DNA from: Tenodera sinensis
Taxonomy: Eukaryota > Arthropoda > Insecta > Mantodea > Mantidae
Assembly (NCBI GenBank): GCA_030765045.1
Contig: CM060966.1
Location: forward strand, 60,636,522-60,700,521
Reading direction: 5' to 3'
DNA: 64,000 nt
Shown here: piece after piece, positions 32,501 through 42,102 of the stretch
Numbering within the stretch: position 1 is the first letter of the stretch
Layout of the letters: each line of letters opens with the position of its first letter
Position numbers and translations under genes: made by a program
Notes under the pieces: generated by a model
Seen by the model: only the letters and a program-made list of their open reading frames with translations
What the model was told of the DNA's origin: nothing
The model's database searches: none

Positions 32501-33193
32501 GGAAATAATCCAGTGAGGATATCGTGTGGGTACAGAATGATGGACGGATATGTGAACGTTAATGGGATAGTGATCACTGCCAAAAAGGTCGGAAAGAACC
32601 GACCAATCGAGAAGAGGTACCAGCGACGGGCTGCAGAAAGTAACATCTAGGGCGGAATGGGTACCATAGGCAGAGGATAAGAAGGTAGGAGCACCAGTGT
32701 TTAAAAGGACTAAGCCGGACATATCACATACGTCTGCTACAAGGCATCCACGAACATCGTCAGTGTCGGAGCCCCAGTGAGTGTGCTTGGCATTCAGATC
32801 GCCGAGAAAGATGAGCGGTGGCGGAATCTGTGCCAAGAGAGCCGTTATATCGTTGTCATGTACGACACTGACGGGCGGCATGTAGACATTACAAATAGAC
32901 AAACAAAGGCTCTGCAGCTGTACACGAACCGCTACGGCTTGCAGCGGCGTGTTCAGTGGTATACTGGTGGCAGAGATGGTGTGTGCCACCAGAATTGCAA
33001 CACCGCCACTTGCATGCCCATCATCAGCAGAGTCATGCCTAAATGCCGAAAACCCACGAAGATGGAGAGCGTAATTAGGCTTCAAGTGGGTTTCTTGTAG
33101 ACAGACGATGGATGGACATCGTTGAGAAACGAGGTGCTGTATGTCCGGAAAACGTGTCCTAAACCCATTAACGTTCCACTGGATTATTTCCAT
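29516..33193 (-). pseudogene. I-clade ORF2 of I-1, frameshifted
   Basis: Starts MEIIQWNVNGFRTRFPDIQH at 33193, with the same plan as the intact I-2 ORF2. APE endonuclease (QETHLKPN, GDLNAKHTHWG, GSDHYPI), RT (SSYRPICLTSVVCKTLERM, DLEKAYDTTW, NGVPQGSILSVTLF, YVDDFAIYY) and RNase H (VFTDGSQVDGA, TPGHVGIPGNEAADE) are all visible. After ASASKLRT near 30752 the frame shifts and it continues in two other frames to 29516. The RNase H third-residue context CDTLSALQAL carries a Cys-Asp-Thr in place of CSDSLSAIQAL in I-2. The zinc finger CSTCGVQLSVAHVLVDC ends the protein. Confidence 0.9.
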
Positions 33194-33206
33194 AGTAAGA
33201 AAGAGA

Positions 33207-33861
33207 TCAGTGGTTTGTCTTCATCTTTTTCTTTCTTACTTTGGCTGACTTTGGACCTACGATATGAAAGTCACCGTCCTCTGGAGATTCCTCAGATGTA
33301 TGTGAGGAAGAAGATCCTCTACGGCTCGCGGAGCGAGAGCGGGACTTTATAGAGGAAGAGCGACTACCGGCGCGAACAATAGGCCTGGAACGATGTTTTT
33401 CAACAGGCTGGCTACGGCTTGTGGACGGCTTAGGAGCTTTGGTCTGCACGGCTGAGGATCTTGTCGCCGATGCAGGTGTGGCACGACTCAGTGGAGGTGT
33501 ACTTAACTGTGACTCGGTCTGGGTACAAGCGTCAGCAACAGGAACGTGCTGTATGGCGACTGTGTTCACAGCAGCGCGTCGGGCAGCAGAGACATAGTCC
33601 AAGGTGGTCGTGGGCTTAAGCTGCTCAAAGCGGCGACGCGCTTCTGGAAAGGTGAGGTGTTCTTTCACACGCAGTTCCTGAATACACTTCTCATCCAGAA
33701 ACTTCGGACACTGTCGAGAGCTCGATGGATGACTCCCTCCACAGTTAACACAATGAGGGTCACGGGGACAAGCCGTGCCCTCATGAGGTGATAGGCCACA
33801 ACTCTCACAAACGGCAGGATGGTTGCACGCTGTCTTAGTATGTCCGAACTTCTGACACTGA
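33207..33861 (-). pseudogene. I-1 ORF1, C-terminal part
   Basis: Part of I-1 ORF1 beyond the I-2 insertion. It holds zinc knuckles near 33720-33850 (a CVNCGG-type second motif), then QCPKFLDEKCIQELRVKEHL, a Ser/Thr-rich linker, and a basic Arg/Ser-rich tail ending EDGDFHIVGPKSAKV, with the stop at 33207. It was open before I-2 landed. Confidence 0.85.
33850..33861 (+). repeat. Target-site duplication of I-2, left copy
   Basis: TTCTGACACTGA, repeated exactly at 40019-40030. It lies inside the zinc-knuckle region of I-1 ORF1. Confidence 0.95.
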
Positions 33862-34127
33862 TGGATGAATGGAGTTTAGGGGCCCGTCGACAACTAGGTC
33901 ATTTGGGCCCTAGGTCAGAAAATAAAAAATATAAAACTCGCCTAAAAACTGAAGTTTAAAATGGCAACTAAAAACGCAGATAAAATCACCCAACCAGCAT
34001 AATAGTGCGGTAAGTTAAAACTTGGTAAAACCATTCATTAAAATGTGTAAAAGATCGAGGCTAAAACACATTAAAACTAAGCACTTAAAACACTAAAACG
34101 TAAAACACAAAAACCTATGTTAAAACG

Positions 34128-34129
<2 letters not shown>

Positions 34130-34179
<50 letters not shown>
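34130..34179 (+). repeat. A50 homopolymer in the I-2 3' UTR
   Basis: Fifty A on the plus strand, i.e. poly(T) in the element's sense. It is absent from I-1, so it expanded in the I-2 lineage or is an assembly-length uncertainty. Confidence 0.95.
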
Positions 34180-34181
<2 letters not shown>

Positions 34182-34198
34182 CGCACACTAAAAACACG

Positions 34199-37100
34199 TT
34201 ATACTTGCTTTGCGAACCCAATTTGTGCAACGAACCGCAGCGCCTTACAGGCAGACACAGGATCGTCACCCAAAATTGAGGCAAGCGTACACCCCAGGCC
34301 AACCGACTGGCGCTCACGAGCGTATTGCGGACAGTCTATAAGGATATGGGCCACAGAAAGTTGGATGTTGCACGTAGGGCAGACAGGCGCAGGGTCGCCA
34401 CGCAAATGGAACCCATGTGTCGCCCGTGTGTGACCTATCCTCAGGCGGGTGAGGATAACTTCAGCCCGCCTGGAGTCCCTGCAGGATGTCATCCAGGGAT
34501 TTACGTTGTCTTTAATGGTCCGCAATTGAGAGCCAGAGAATTCCTTCCATGACTGCTGCCAGATCGATAAAAGATGTCGACGGAAATGGCGCTGCACATC
34601 GACATATGGCAGACTGTGTGTGGCAACATCCGGCAAACGGCAAGCAGTTTTAGCAGCCGCATCCGCTTTCTCATTGCCGGGTATACCCACATGGCCTGGG
34701 GTCCAGGTAAAAAGCAACTGGTATCCGCGCGAGAGCAGTTGCGAAATGAGAGCCTGTATTTTTAAAACGAATGCTGAGGTGCCGATAAACTGGTCCAAGG
34801 CCTGAATGGCACTCAGAGAGTCTGAACAAATGATAAAATTGCCGGGAGCTGAGTTAGAAATAAAAAGTAAACAATAAAATATAGCAAACAGCTCGGCAGT
34901 AAAAACCGAACTATGGTCCGGAAGTCGGTACTGGTGCGCCTCGTCGTTACACACGAAACTACATCCCGTAGCTCCACCCACCTGGGACCCATCGGTAAAA
35001 ACCGGGGTGAAAGTCCGGTGGCGGCCCAAAAGTTCGGTGAACAGTTGTCGATACACCGATTGCGGGGTGGAAAGCTTAGCATAGCCTGAGAGCTCCAGGT
35101 CGAATTGTGCGCGTCGGAGTTGCCAAGGAGCAGAGCGTCCTAGAGAGAATCGCTCTACAGCAGGCATGCGGAGATCGTGTTTGTCAAGTAGTTCGCGGAA
35201 CCGAATACCGCTTGGGCGCGATATAGTTGTGTTGCGTAGATAACGGTGAGCAAGGTCGGGACGCAGGACACATTTAAAAGAAGGATGACCCGGATGGGCT
35301 GCCAATCTTGCCACATACGAACACAATAAAATCAAACGACGGACCGACAGTGGTGGTTCTCCAGACTCAGCATACAGACACTCAACTCTACTGATGCGGA
35401 ACGCCCCAGTAGCAAGACGGATACCAGCATGGTGTACAGTATCTAAAAGACGGAGTTTAGAGGCGGACGCCGCGCCATAGATAAAACTACCGTAGTCTAT
35501 TTTTGACCGCACCAGTGATCGATACAATCGTAGCATAACTGTACGATCACCGCCCCAAGAAACTCCGGATAAAAGGCGGAGTACTCGAAGTGAGCGATCG
35601 CAGGAAGCACGTAGTTGGCGAATATGGTACTCCCACGTCAGCTTACTGTCGAAGTGCAGGCCAAGGAACTTGAGGTGCGGGACAAACGGTAGACGTGTGC
35701 CACGCAAATAAAAATCAGGAGGAGGGTGTACGCCGCGAGCACGATGGAAGTGGATACACTGAGTTTTCGTAGGTGAGAACTGAAAGCCGGAGCGAAGGGC
35801 CCAGTCTGCGATTGATGTTATGGTCAGCTGCAGTTGACGCTCAATGTGCTCGAGATTATAAGAGCGATAGTAAATTGCAAAGTCGTCAACATACAGTGAC
35901 ATCGGGATTCCGCTACGAACAACATCAGCGATTCCGTTGATTGCTACGGCGAAGAGCGTGACACTCAGGATGGACCCCTGAGGCACACCATTCTCCTGAA
36001 TCTTTTCCTGTGACAGGGTATTACCAATGCGGACACGAAATTTCCGAAGTCGTAAAAAGTTTAAAATGAACAGCGCTAAGTGACCGCGTAAACCGTAACC
36101 GTGCAGAGCACGAAGGATTCCATAGCGCCAGGTGGTGTCGTAGGCCTTCTCTAAATCAAAGAAGACACCCACGACATGCTGCTTCAGCAGAAAGGCATTC
36201 TGGATGTAAGCCTCTAAGCGTGTCAGATGGTCGACGCTAGAGCGATGGCGACGAAAACCGCACTGAATGTTGGTGAGCAGGTTATGCGTCTCTAGCCACC
36301 ACACTAAACGAGTGTTAATCATCCGTTCGAAGGTCTTACAAACAACACTCGTTAGGCAAATAGGGCGGTAACTAGAGGGAAGTGTCCTGTCTTTTCCAGG
36401 TCGAGGGATGGGGATGACAATACCCAGTCGCCAGGAGGACGGAAAGACCTGCTCGTGCCAGATACGATTATAAATACCAAGCAGGAAAGACGAAGCCGAA
36501 GGTGGAAGGTGAAGCAGCATTTGTCGATGGATGTCATCTGGACCAGGAGAGGAATCTTTAGCAAGTGACAAAGAGTGCTCTAACTCCGCTACGGTAAAGG
36601 GTGCGTTGTACGGTTCAGTACAGTCACTACTAAAAGGAAGAACTATCCGCTCGGCAGATTCCTTGAGAGGTATAAAAGCTCTGTCGTAACTACTCGTTTG
36701 GCTAGTAGCAGCAAACGAAGTAGCAAGGGCGTCGGCGATATCCTGTTCGCTGGTGTAATGCGATCCGCTTATGGCAAGGCCGGGAATGATAGTCCGGCGA
36801 CACTTGCCATACATGCGGCGAACAGCAGTCCACACCCTCTGTACCGGAGTGCGACGGGACAGAGAAGAGACAAAAGTTTCCCACGATGTGCGTTTTGCAC
36901 AGCGGAGGACAAATCGAGCCCTGGCACGGGAACGCTTAAAAGCTATCAAGTTCTCCTCCGTAGGATGTGAACTGAAGACACGCAGAGCACGCTTCCTTGC
37001 TTTAATAGCCAAACTGCATTCCTCGGACCACCAAGGCACAGGAACGTGACGAGGTGTAGTAGAACCACGAGGAATGCTGGAATTCGCTGCGAGCAGGACA

Positions 37101-37885
37101 GAACAAGTAAAATATTCCACCAGTTCATCGATGGTGGGGAAGACATCGTTGTGAAGGTGAATGAGGGAACGAAATTTCCCCCAGTCAGCCTTGGAAATAA
37201 TCCAGTGAGGATATCGTGTTGGCACAGGATGGAGAATAGATATGTGAATGCTAATGGGAAAATGATCACTGCCAAAGAGGTCGCTGAGCACCGACCAATC
37301 AAGGAGTGGCACCAGTGACGGGCTACAGAAGCTCACGTCTAAAGCGGAGTAGGTACCGTAGGCAGATGATAAAAAGGTAGGGGCACCAGTGTTTAATAGA
37401 AGTAGGCCAGACATATCACAAACGTCTGCTACAAGGCAACCACGAGCATCGTCAGTGTCGGAGCCCCACAAGGTGTTTTTGGCATTCAGATCGCCTAGAA
37501 GAAGAAACGGTGGCGGAATCTGTGCCAAGAGAGCCCGAAGTTCGTTCTCGTGTACGACACTGACCGGTGGCAGATAGACATTACAGATAGAGAAAGAAAG
37601 GCTCTGCAGCTGTACACGTACCGCTACAGCTTGGAGCGGCGTGTTTAGTGGTATGCTGGTGGCATGGATGGTATTCGCCACCAGAATAGCAACACCACCG
37701 CTTGCCCGTCGATCAGCTGCAGAATCATGTCTAAAGGCCACAAATCCACGAAGATAGAGTGCGTGATGAGGTTGCAGATGGGTTTCCTGTAGACAGACGA
37801 TAGATGGACAGCGTTGAGAAATTAGATGCTGTATGTCCGGAACACGTGCCCGGAACCCATTAACATTCCACTGGATTATTTCCAT
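34199..37885 (-). CDS. I-clade ORF2: endonuclease, RT, RNase H
   Basis: 1228 residues, no interruption. APE endonuclease (1 to about 230): QWNVNGFRAR, VCLQETHLQP with the metal Glu near 36, LGDLNAKNTLWG, FGSDHFPI. RT (about 480-760): SSYRPICLTSVVCKTFERM, FFDLEKAYDTTW near 575, NGVPQGSILSVTLF, YVDDFAIYY near 663 with both catalytic Asp. RNase H (about 955-1080): VFTDGSQVGGA, TAELFA with Glu, CSDSLSAIQAL with Asp, TPGHVGIPGNEKADA. C-terminal zinc finger CPTCNIQLSVAHILIDC near 1170. It provides nicking, target-primed reverse transcription and RNA removal. ATG chosen because it starts the conserved MEIIQWN motif; it lies 12 bases after the ORF1 stop. Confidence 0.94.
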   Translation of the reverse strand: MEIIQWNVNGFRARVPDIQHLISQRCPSIVCLQETHLQPHHALYLRGFVAFRHDSAADRRASGGVAILVANTIHATSIPLNTPLQAVAVRVQLQSLSFSICNVYLPPVSVVHENELRALLAQIPPPFLLLGDLNAKNTLWGSDTDDARGCLVADVCDMSGLLLLNTGAPTFLSSAYGTYSALDVSFCSPSLVPLLDWSVLSDLFGSDHFPISIHISILHPVPTRYPHWIISKADWGKFRSLIHLHNDVFPTIDELVEYFTCSVLLAANSSIPRGSTTPRHVPVPWWSEECSLAIKARKRALRVFSSHPTEENLIAFKRSRARARFVLRCAKRTSWETFVSSLSRRTPVQRVWTAVRRMYGKCRRTIIPGLAISGSHYTSEQDIADALATSFAATSQTSSYDRAFIPLKESAERIVLPFSSDCTEPYNAPFTVAELEHSLSLAKDSSPGPDDIHRQMLLHLPPSASSFLLGIYNRIWHEQVFPSSWRLGIVIPIPRPGKDRTLPSSYRPICLTSVVCKTFERMINTRLVWWLETHNLLTNIQCGFRRHRSSVDHLTRLEAYIQNAFLLKQHVVGVFFDLEKAYDTTWRYGILRALHGYGLRGHLALFILNFLRLRKFRVRIGNTLSQEKIQENGVPQGSILSVTLFAVAINGIADVVRSGIPMSLYVDDFAIYYRSYNLEHIERQLQLTITSIADWALRSGFQFSPTKTQCIHFHRARGVHPPPDFYLRGTRLPFVPHLKFLGLHFDSKLTWEYHIRQLRASCDRSLRVLRLLSGVSWGGDRTVMLRLYRSLVRSKIDYGSFIYGAASASKLRLLDTVHHAGIRLATGAFRISRVECLYAESGEPPLSVRRLILLCSYVARLAAHPGHPSFKCVLRPDLAHRYLRNTTISRPSGIRFRELLDKHDLRMPAVERFSLGRSAPWQLRRAQFDLELSGYAKLSTPQSVYRQLFTELLGRHRTFTPVFTDGSQVGGATGCSFVCNDEAHQYRLPDHSSVFTAELFAIFYCLLFISNSAPGNFIICSDSLSAIQALDQFIGTSAFVLKIQALISQLLSRGYQLLFTWTPGHVGIPGNEKADAAAKTACRLPDVATHSLPYVDVQRHFRRHLLSIWQQSWKEFSGSQLRTIKDNVNPWMTSCRDSRRAEVILTRLRIGHTRATHGFHLRGDPAPVCPTCNIQLSVAHILIDCPQYARERQSVGLGCTLASILGDDPVSACKALRFVAQIGFAKQV

Positions 37886-37897
37886 AGTGAAAAAGGA

Positions 37898-39073
37898 TTA
37901 ATGGCTAGTCTTCATCTTTTTCTTCTTTTTCACCTTGGCTGACTTAGGTCCAACTATGTGGAAGTCGCCGTCCTCTGGCGATTCCTCGGAGGTGTGCGAG
38001 GCAGAGGATCCCCTACGACTCGCAGAGCGAGAGCGGGATCTCTGAGAGGACGTGAGACTACCTGCGCGAACTTTATGTCGCGAACGACTTCCATCGATAG
38101 GATCCTTACCGCTTCCTAACGGCTTGGAAACTGTGGTCTGCACGGCGGAAGATGTTTTAGACACTGCACTTTTTCGACTAACTGTTGGGGTGCTCTCTGG
38201 AAGGTCAGTCTGTGTCGAGGCATTTGCAACGGTGACATGTTGCAAGCCGACAGTAGCAACAGGAGGGCGCCGAGCTGCCGACGAATAAGCTAAGGTGGTG
38301 GCAGGCTTCAGTTGTTCGAAACGCCGACGCGCTTCTATAAATGTCAGGCGCTCCTTTACCCGCAACTCCTGAATACTCTTTTCGTCCAAGAACTTAGGAC
38401 ACTGACGTGAGCTAGATGGATGGTTACCCCCACAGTTCACACAGCATGGGTCTCGAGTGCAAGCGGTGTCTTCGTGTGCCGGTAAGCCGCAACGTTCACA
38501 AGCTGCAGGATGGTTACACGAGGTCCTAGTATGCCCGAATCTCTGACACTGAAAACAGCGCATGGGATTCGGGACATACGGTCGTACTGCAGCACGCTCG
38601 TAGCCACAGTAGATGTATTCTGGCAGCTGAGTGCCCTTAAACGTAAGGAATACTGTACGTAAGGCACACTCTTTCCCATCCTGTTTCCGAGTTAATCGGT
38701 ATGCTTGGCAGACTCGCTGATCAGAGAGGCAGGTGACAATTTCTTCGTTGGAGAGATCGTCGAGGCTGGAAGTGGTTACTACTCCTCTACACGAGTTGAG
38801 GGTCTTATGTGGGGCTACCCGGATAGGGTAGGAGCCCAACAAACTCGCCTTCAACAGCTTCTGCGACTGATCTCCATTCATCACCTCGATCAATAACGTG
38901 CCATCTCTCAATCTGGTTGCGTTTTTAACCGGACCACAGATCCTATCGACTTCCTTTTTAATATAGAACGGGCTAATGTCCTTCATCGTCTTACCTTCAC
39001 ATTGCAAGGTCAGCACCAAAAAACTGTCAATGAGGGAGGGTTTGCGCGGAGACATGATTATTTGGACCCCCAT
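37898..39073 (-). CDS. I-clade ORF1, triple zinc-knuckle protein
   Basis: 391 residues. N-terminal two-fifths is an RRM-like globular region (KDISPFYIKKEVDRICG, DGTLLIEVMNGDQSQKLLKA, SYPIRVAPHKTLNSCRGVV). Zinc knuckles at about 165-230: CFQCQRFGHTRTSC (CX2CX4HX4C), CERCGLPAHEDTAC, CVNCGGNHPSSSRQC. Then a Ser/Thr-rich linker and a basic Arg/Ser-rich tail with KKKKKMK near the end, which may be a nuclear signal. I-factor ORF1 relatives bind element RNA and promote strand annealing. It starts at MGVQIIMSPR. A second ATG six codons later is possible. Confidence 0.92.
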   Translation of the reverse strand: MGVQIIMSPRKPSLIDSFLVLTLQCEGKTMKDISPFYIKKEVDRICGPVKNATRLRDGTLLIEVMNGDQSQKLLKASLLGSYPIRVAPHKTLNSCRGVVTTSSLDDLSNEEIVTCLSDQRVCQAYRLTRKQDGKECALRTVFLTFKGTQLPEYIYCGYERAAVRPYVPNPMRCFQCQRFGHTRTSCNHPAACERCGLPAHEDTACTRDPCCVNCGGNHPSSSRQCPKFLDEKSIQELRVKERLTFIEARRRFEQLKPATTLAYSSAARRPPVATVGLQHVTVANASTQTDLPESTPTVSRKSAVSKTSSAVQTTVSKPLGSGKDPIDGSRSRHKVRAGSLTSSQRSRSRSASRRGSSASHTSEESPEDGDFHIVGPKSAKVKKKKKMKTSH

Positions 39074-39088
39074 CCGGAACCGTCGGCG

Positions 39089-39319
39089 TCAGCCTGCCAT
39101 CCGGGGGTCAAAGGATAAAAGACACCAAAATCTCCACGGTCTGTGCCGCCATGGAGACCCCTCCATGACTGACCTCAAGGCGTACTTCAGAGGAGCTACC
39201 CTCCGATCTCCACTGCTTGTCCGCATGGGTAAACCGTTCACCACGTGACACCCCGGTTTTATGCCCCCACCACAGGAATAACCGCCTGTGGCTCCCCGCT
39301 TTAGCACACGCTGCCTCAA
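39089..39319 (-). CDS. Possible 76-codon upstream ORF of I-2
   Basis: Opens 246 bases before ORF1 and closes 15 bases before its ATG. The 76-residue product (MRQRVLKRGATGG, Cys/Gly/Arg-rich, no known domain) is identical to the one at 40567-40797 in I-1. Identity could simply reflect the near-identical 5' UTRs, so coding is unproven. If translated it would affect ORF1 initiation. Confidence 0.3.
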   Translation of the reverse strand: MRQRVLKRGATGGYSCGGGIKPGCHVVNGLPMRTSSGDRRVAPLKYALRSVMEGSPWRHRPWRFWCLLSFDPRMAG

Positions 39320-39324
39320 CGGAG

Positions 39325-40018
39325 TCAGCGTGGATTCAGGGGACTTCGGGTTGATTACACCGGGGCTCCGTCAGCGGTAACACGTCCGGCCGGTGATACT
39401 AACCCGACGGCACACGGCCGTCGGGAGATTAACACCGGCCGTGCCCTCAAGGAGCTACGTGGGTGTACTTGACGTGTGGACGGGCTCCGCACCTAAGGCT
39501 ACACATGGGGGCAGTGTGAAGGGTCCGCACAACCTTCGCGCCTGAGACCTCCGAAGAGCACACAAGTCGGGGGCCGCGCTGAAAACCGTGGGACAGGACC
39601 ACGGAGATAGGAAAGATCCCTGCTGGTGAGACAGGAGTTATAAATCTAGGAACTTACAAACTAATAATCAGAATAAACCTAGAAGAGGAAGAGGGTGATG
39701 TAAAAAGCAACATAAAACGCTGCACGTGGCACAGTTAATGAAGGTGGAGGGGGTGAAGTGATAGTGAGCAGCTCGGGGCCCCGGGTGCGCCAAACCCGGA
39801 CCTACCGTGGTAGGTTCCCCTGGGGGAGTTTGATTTCGGAGTCCTCTTCTCCTAGATGAGTCGTCGACCAAGACTAACGAGCCTCATCTACCCGTTGGAA
39901 TGTTCTTAGCTTCCCCTCACCTCTTGCCCACCAGTGGTCACGAAGACTCGCTTAGTAGGCCGTCTGGATCGGGTACTGAGCCCCTCCGCCACGGCAAGGC
40001 GACACTCCTTCGGAGGGG
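39325..40018 (-). other. I-2 5' UTR with 5'-terminal fold
   Basis: GC-rich leader, about 97% identical by eye to that of I-1. The first 38 bases (40018-39981) fold with CCCCTC pairing GAGGGG and CGCC pairing GGCG around a seven-base loop, the 3' strands being contiguous. A short helix CGAAG/CUUCG and a CUAA lie 3' of it (positions 64-78 of the element). This topology resembles HDV-like ribozymes, which sit at the 5' ends of several non-LTR elements. The P4 helix is not evident. Confidence 0.6.
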
Positions 40019-40030
40019 TTCTGACACTGA
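40019..40030 (+). repeat. Target-site duplication of I-2, right copy
   Basis: TTCTGACACTGA; exact partner of 33850-33861. Confidence 0.95.
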
Positions 40031-40551
40031 AAACAGCGCATAGGGTTCGGGATATATTGACGTACGGAGGCACGTTCGTAACCGCAGTAGATATATTCTG
40101 GTAATTGTGTGCCCTTAAAAGTGAGGAACACCGTACGCAACTCAATAACTTTACCATCCTGCCTTCGTGTCAGACGGTACGCTTGACACACACGCTGGTC
40201 GGAGAGGCAAGTAACAATCTCCTCATTGGTGAGGTTGTCCAGACTAGACGTGGTGACTACTCCTCTGCATGTGTTCAGCGACTTGTGTGGGGCTACCCGG
40301 ATTGGGTAGGAGCCCAACAAGGTCGCTTTAAGAAGTTTTTGCGCCTGGTCTGCAGAAGTCACTTCGATCAAAAGCGTACCGTCTCGAACTCTAGTCGCAT
40401 TTTTCACAATGCCACAAATCCTGTCTATTTCCCGTTTAATATAAAATGGGCTCAGGTCCTTTAACGTTTTTCCATCACATGCCATTGTCATTACCAAAAA
40501 CGAGTCAAACAAAGGGGTTTTGCGCGGATGCATTATGAATTGGACCCCCAT
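40031..40551 (-). pseudogene. I-1 ORF1, N-terminal part
   Basis: From the ATG at 40551 (MGVQFIMHPRKTPLF) through the RRM-like region (KDLSPFYIKREIDRICG, SYPIRVAPHKSLNTCRGVV) to the first knuckle half CFQCQ, where I-2 was inserted. It differs from I-2 ORF1 at roughly one residue in six to seven, although the upstream leader is nearly identical. Confidence 0.9.
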
Positions 40552-41494
40552 CCGGAACCGTCGGCGTCAGCCTGCCATCCGGGGGTCAAAGGATAAAAGA
40601 CACCAAAATCTCCACGGTCTGTGCCGCCATGGAGACCCCTCCATGACTGACCTCAAGGCGTACTTCAGAGGAGCTACCCTCCGATCTCCACTGCTTGTCC
40701 GCATGGGTAAACCGTTCACCACGTGACACCCCGGTTTTATGCCCCCACCACAGGAATAACCGCCTGTGGCTCCCCGCTTTAGCACACGCTGCCTCAACGG
40801 AGTCAGCGTGGATTCAGGGGACTTCGGGTTGATTACACCGGGGCTCCGTCAGCGGTAACACGTCCGGCCGGTGACACTAACCCGACGGCACGCGGCCGTC
40901 GGGAGATTAACACCGGCCGTGCCCTCAAGGAGCTACGTGGGTGTACATGACGTGTGGACGGGCTCCGCACCTAAGGCTACACATGGGGGCAGTGTGAAGG
41001 GTCCGCACAACCTTCGCGCCTGAGACCTCCGAAGAGCACACAAGTCGGGGGCCGCGCTGAAAACCGTGGGACAGGACCACGGAGATAGGAAAGATCCCTG
41101 CTGGTGAGACAGGAGTTATAAATCTAGGAACTTACAAACTAATAATCAGAATAAGCCTAGAAGAGGAAGAGGGTGATATAAAAGCAACATAAATCGCTGC
41201 ACGTGGCACAGTTAATGACTATGAAGGGGTGGAATGATGGTGAGCAGCTCGGGGCCCCGGGTACGCCAAACCCGGACCTACCGTGGTAGGTTCCCCTGGG
41301 GGAGTTTGATTTCGGAGTCCTCTTCTCCTAGATGAGTTGTCGACCAAGACTAACGAGCCTCATCTACCCGTTGGAATGTTCTTAGCTTCCCCTCACCTCT
41401 TGCCTACCAGTGGTCACGAAGACTCACTTAGTAGGCCGTCTGGATCGGGTACTGAGCCCCTCCGCCACGGCAAGGCGACACTCCTTCGGAGGGG
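40552..41494 (-). other. I-1 5' UTR
   Basis: Same leader as I-2, with the 5'-terminal stem at 41494-41457 and the 76-codon upstream ORF at 40797-40567. The 5' end is fixed by the adjacent target duplication at 41495. Confidence 0.85.
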
Positions 41495-41505
41495 CGCAAG
41501 GGAGA
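41495..41505 (+). repeat. Target-site duplication of I-1, right copy
   Basis: CGCAAGGGAGA; partner of 29238-29248. Confidence 0.95.
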
Positions 41506-41540
41506 TGCCGCAGTGATAGTGCTGGTCGGGACGACCAGCT

Positions 41541-41555
41541 CTGAGGAGGGAGCAG
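41541..41555 (+). other. Polypurine tract of L1
   Basis: GAGGAGGGAGCAG directly before the 3' LTR; the site that primes plus-strand DNA in LTR elements. L2 and L3 have the same tract. Confidence 0.8.
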
Positions 41556-42102
41556 TGTCACCGCGCCCGCCGCATCTAATTGCCGACAACCGTAGTGTCA
41601 CGCATCGCATTATTGTCGGCACTACCGCAAAGGAGCCGAAGGAAAGAGACAGAGCATGGCCGCATTGTTGGGGCGCTTGCCGAAAGAGAGAAAAGGATAG
41701 AGGCTACTGGAATCTTCTACTTTGTACCCCAGCGCAATAAGTGAACGTTCTTGAAGCTTCCAGAATAGTGCCTGGGAGATATAAATAGCGGTAAAGTGTG
41801 AGAGAGTCAGTGAGACGTAAGAGAGAGACGTACGTGAAGCGTTGAGTAGTGCCGACGGAGAACAGTCAGACGTATGTGAAGGTTGAGTAGTCGTGCCGAC
41901 GGAGACGGACAGACGATGTGGAGAGTCGTGCCGACGGAGAAGAGTTAGTTCTTTGTGTTACGAGTTCGAAGCCGTGCTGTTGGAGAATCGGAAAAGACTT
42001 TCTTGCTGTTGCAACGAGTGTACAAAGTTACTGTTTACGGAAATAAAAGTGTTTATCTCGACTACATCTGTCTACTTTACTTCACAACCAAACCAAAAAA
42101 AG

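Larger units (their letters stand above)
33862..40018 (-). mobile_element. Intact I-clade non-LTR element I-2
   Basis: 6157 bases, minus strand: 5' end at 40018, 5' UTR of 945 bases, ORF1 39073-37898, ORF2 37885-34199, 3' UTR with a 50-base A run (plus strand) and a short TTCATCCA-type tail. Perfect 12-bp target duplication and two undamaged ORFs indicate a recent insertion and a potentially active copy. I-clade assignment: RT motif DLEKAYDTTW, NGVPQGSILSVTLF and a C-terminal RNase H. Confidence 0.94.
29249..41494 (-). mobile_element. I-clade non-LTR element I-1 (interrupted by I-2)
   Basis: Minus-strand element. 5' end CCCCTCCGAAGG at 41494, 5' UTR 40552-41494, ORF1 in two pieces (40551-40031 and 33861-33207), ORF2 33193-29516, 3' UTR to 29249. 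Net length about 6.1 kb, so it was full length. Target duplication CGCAAGGGAGA is at 29238-29248 and 41495-41505; the empty site is seen once in L2 at 44422-44432. ORF2 carries frameshifts, so I-1 is dead. Confidence 0.93.
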
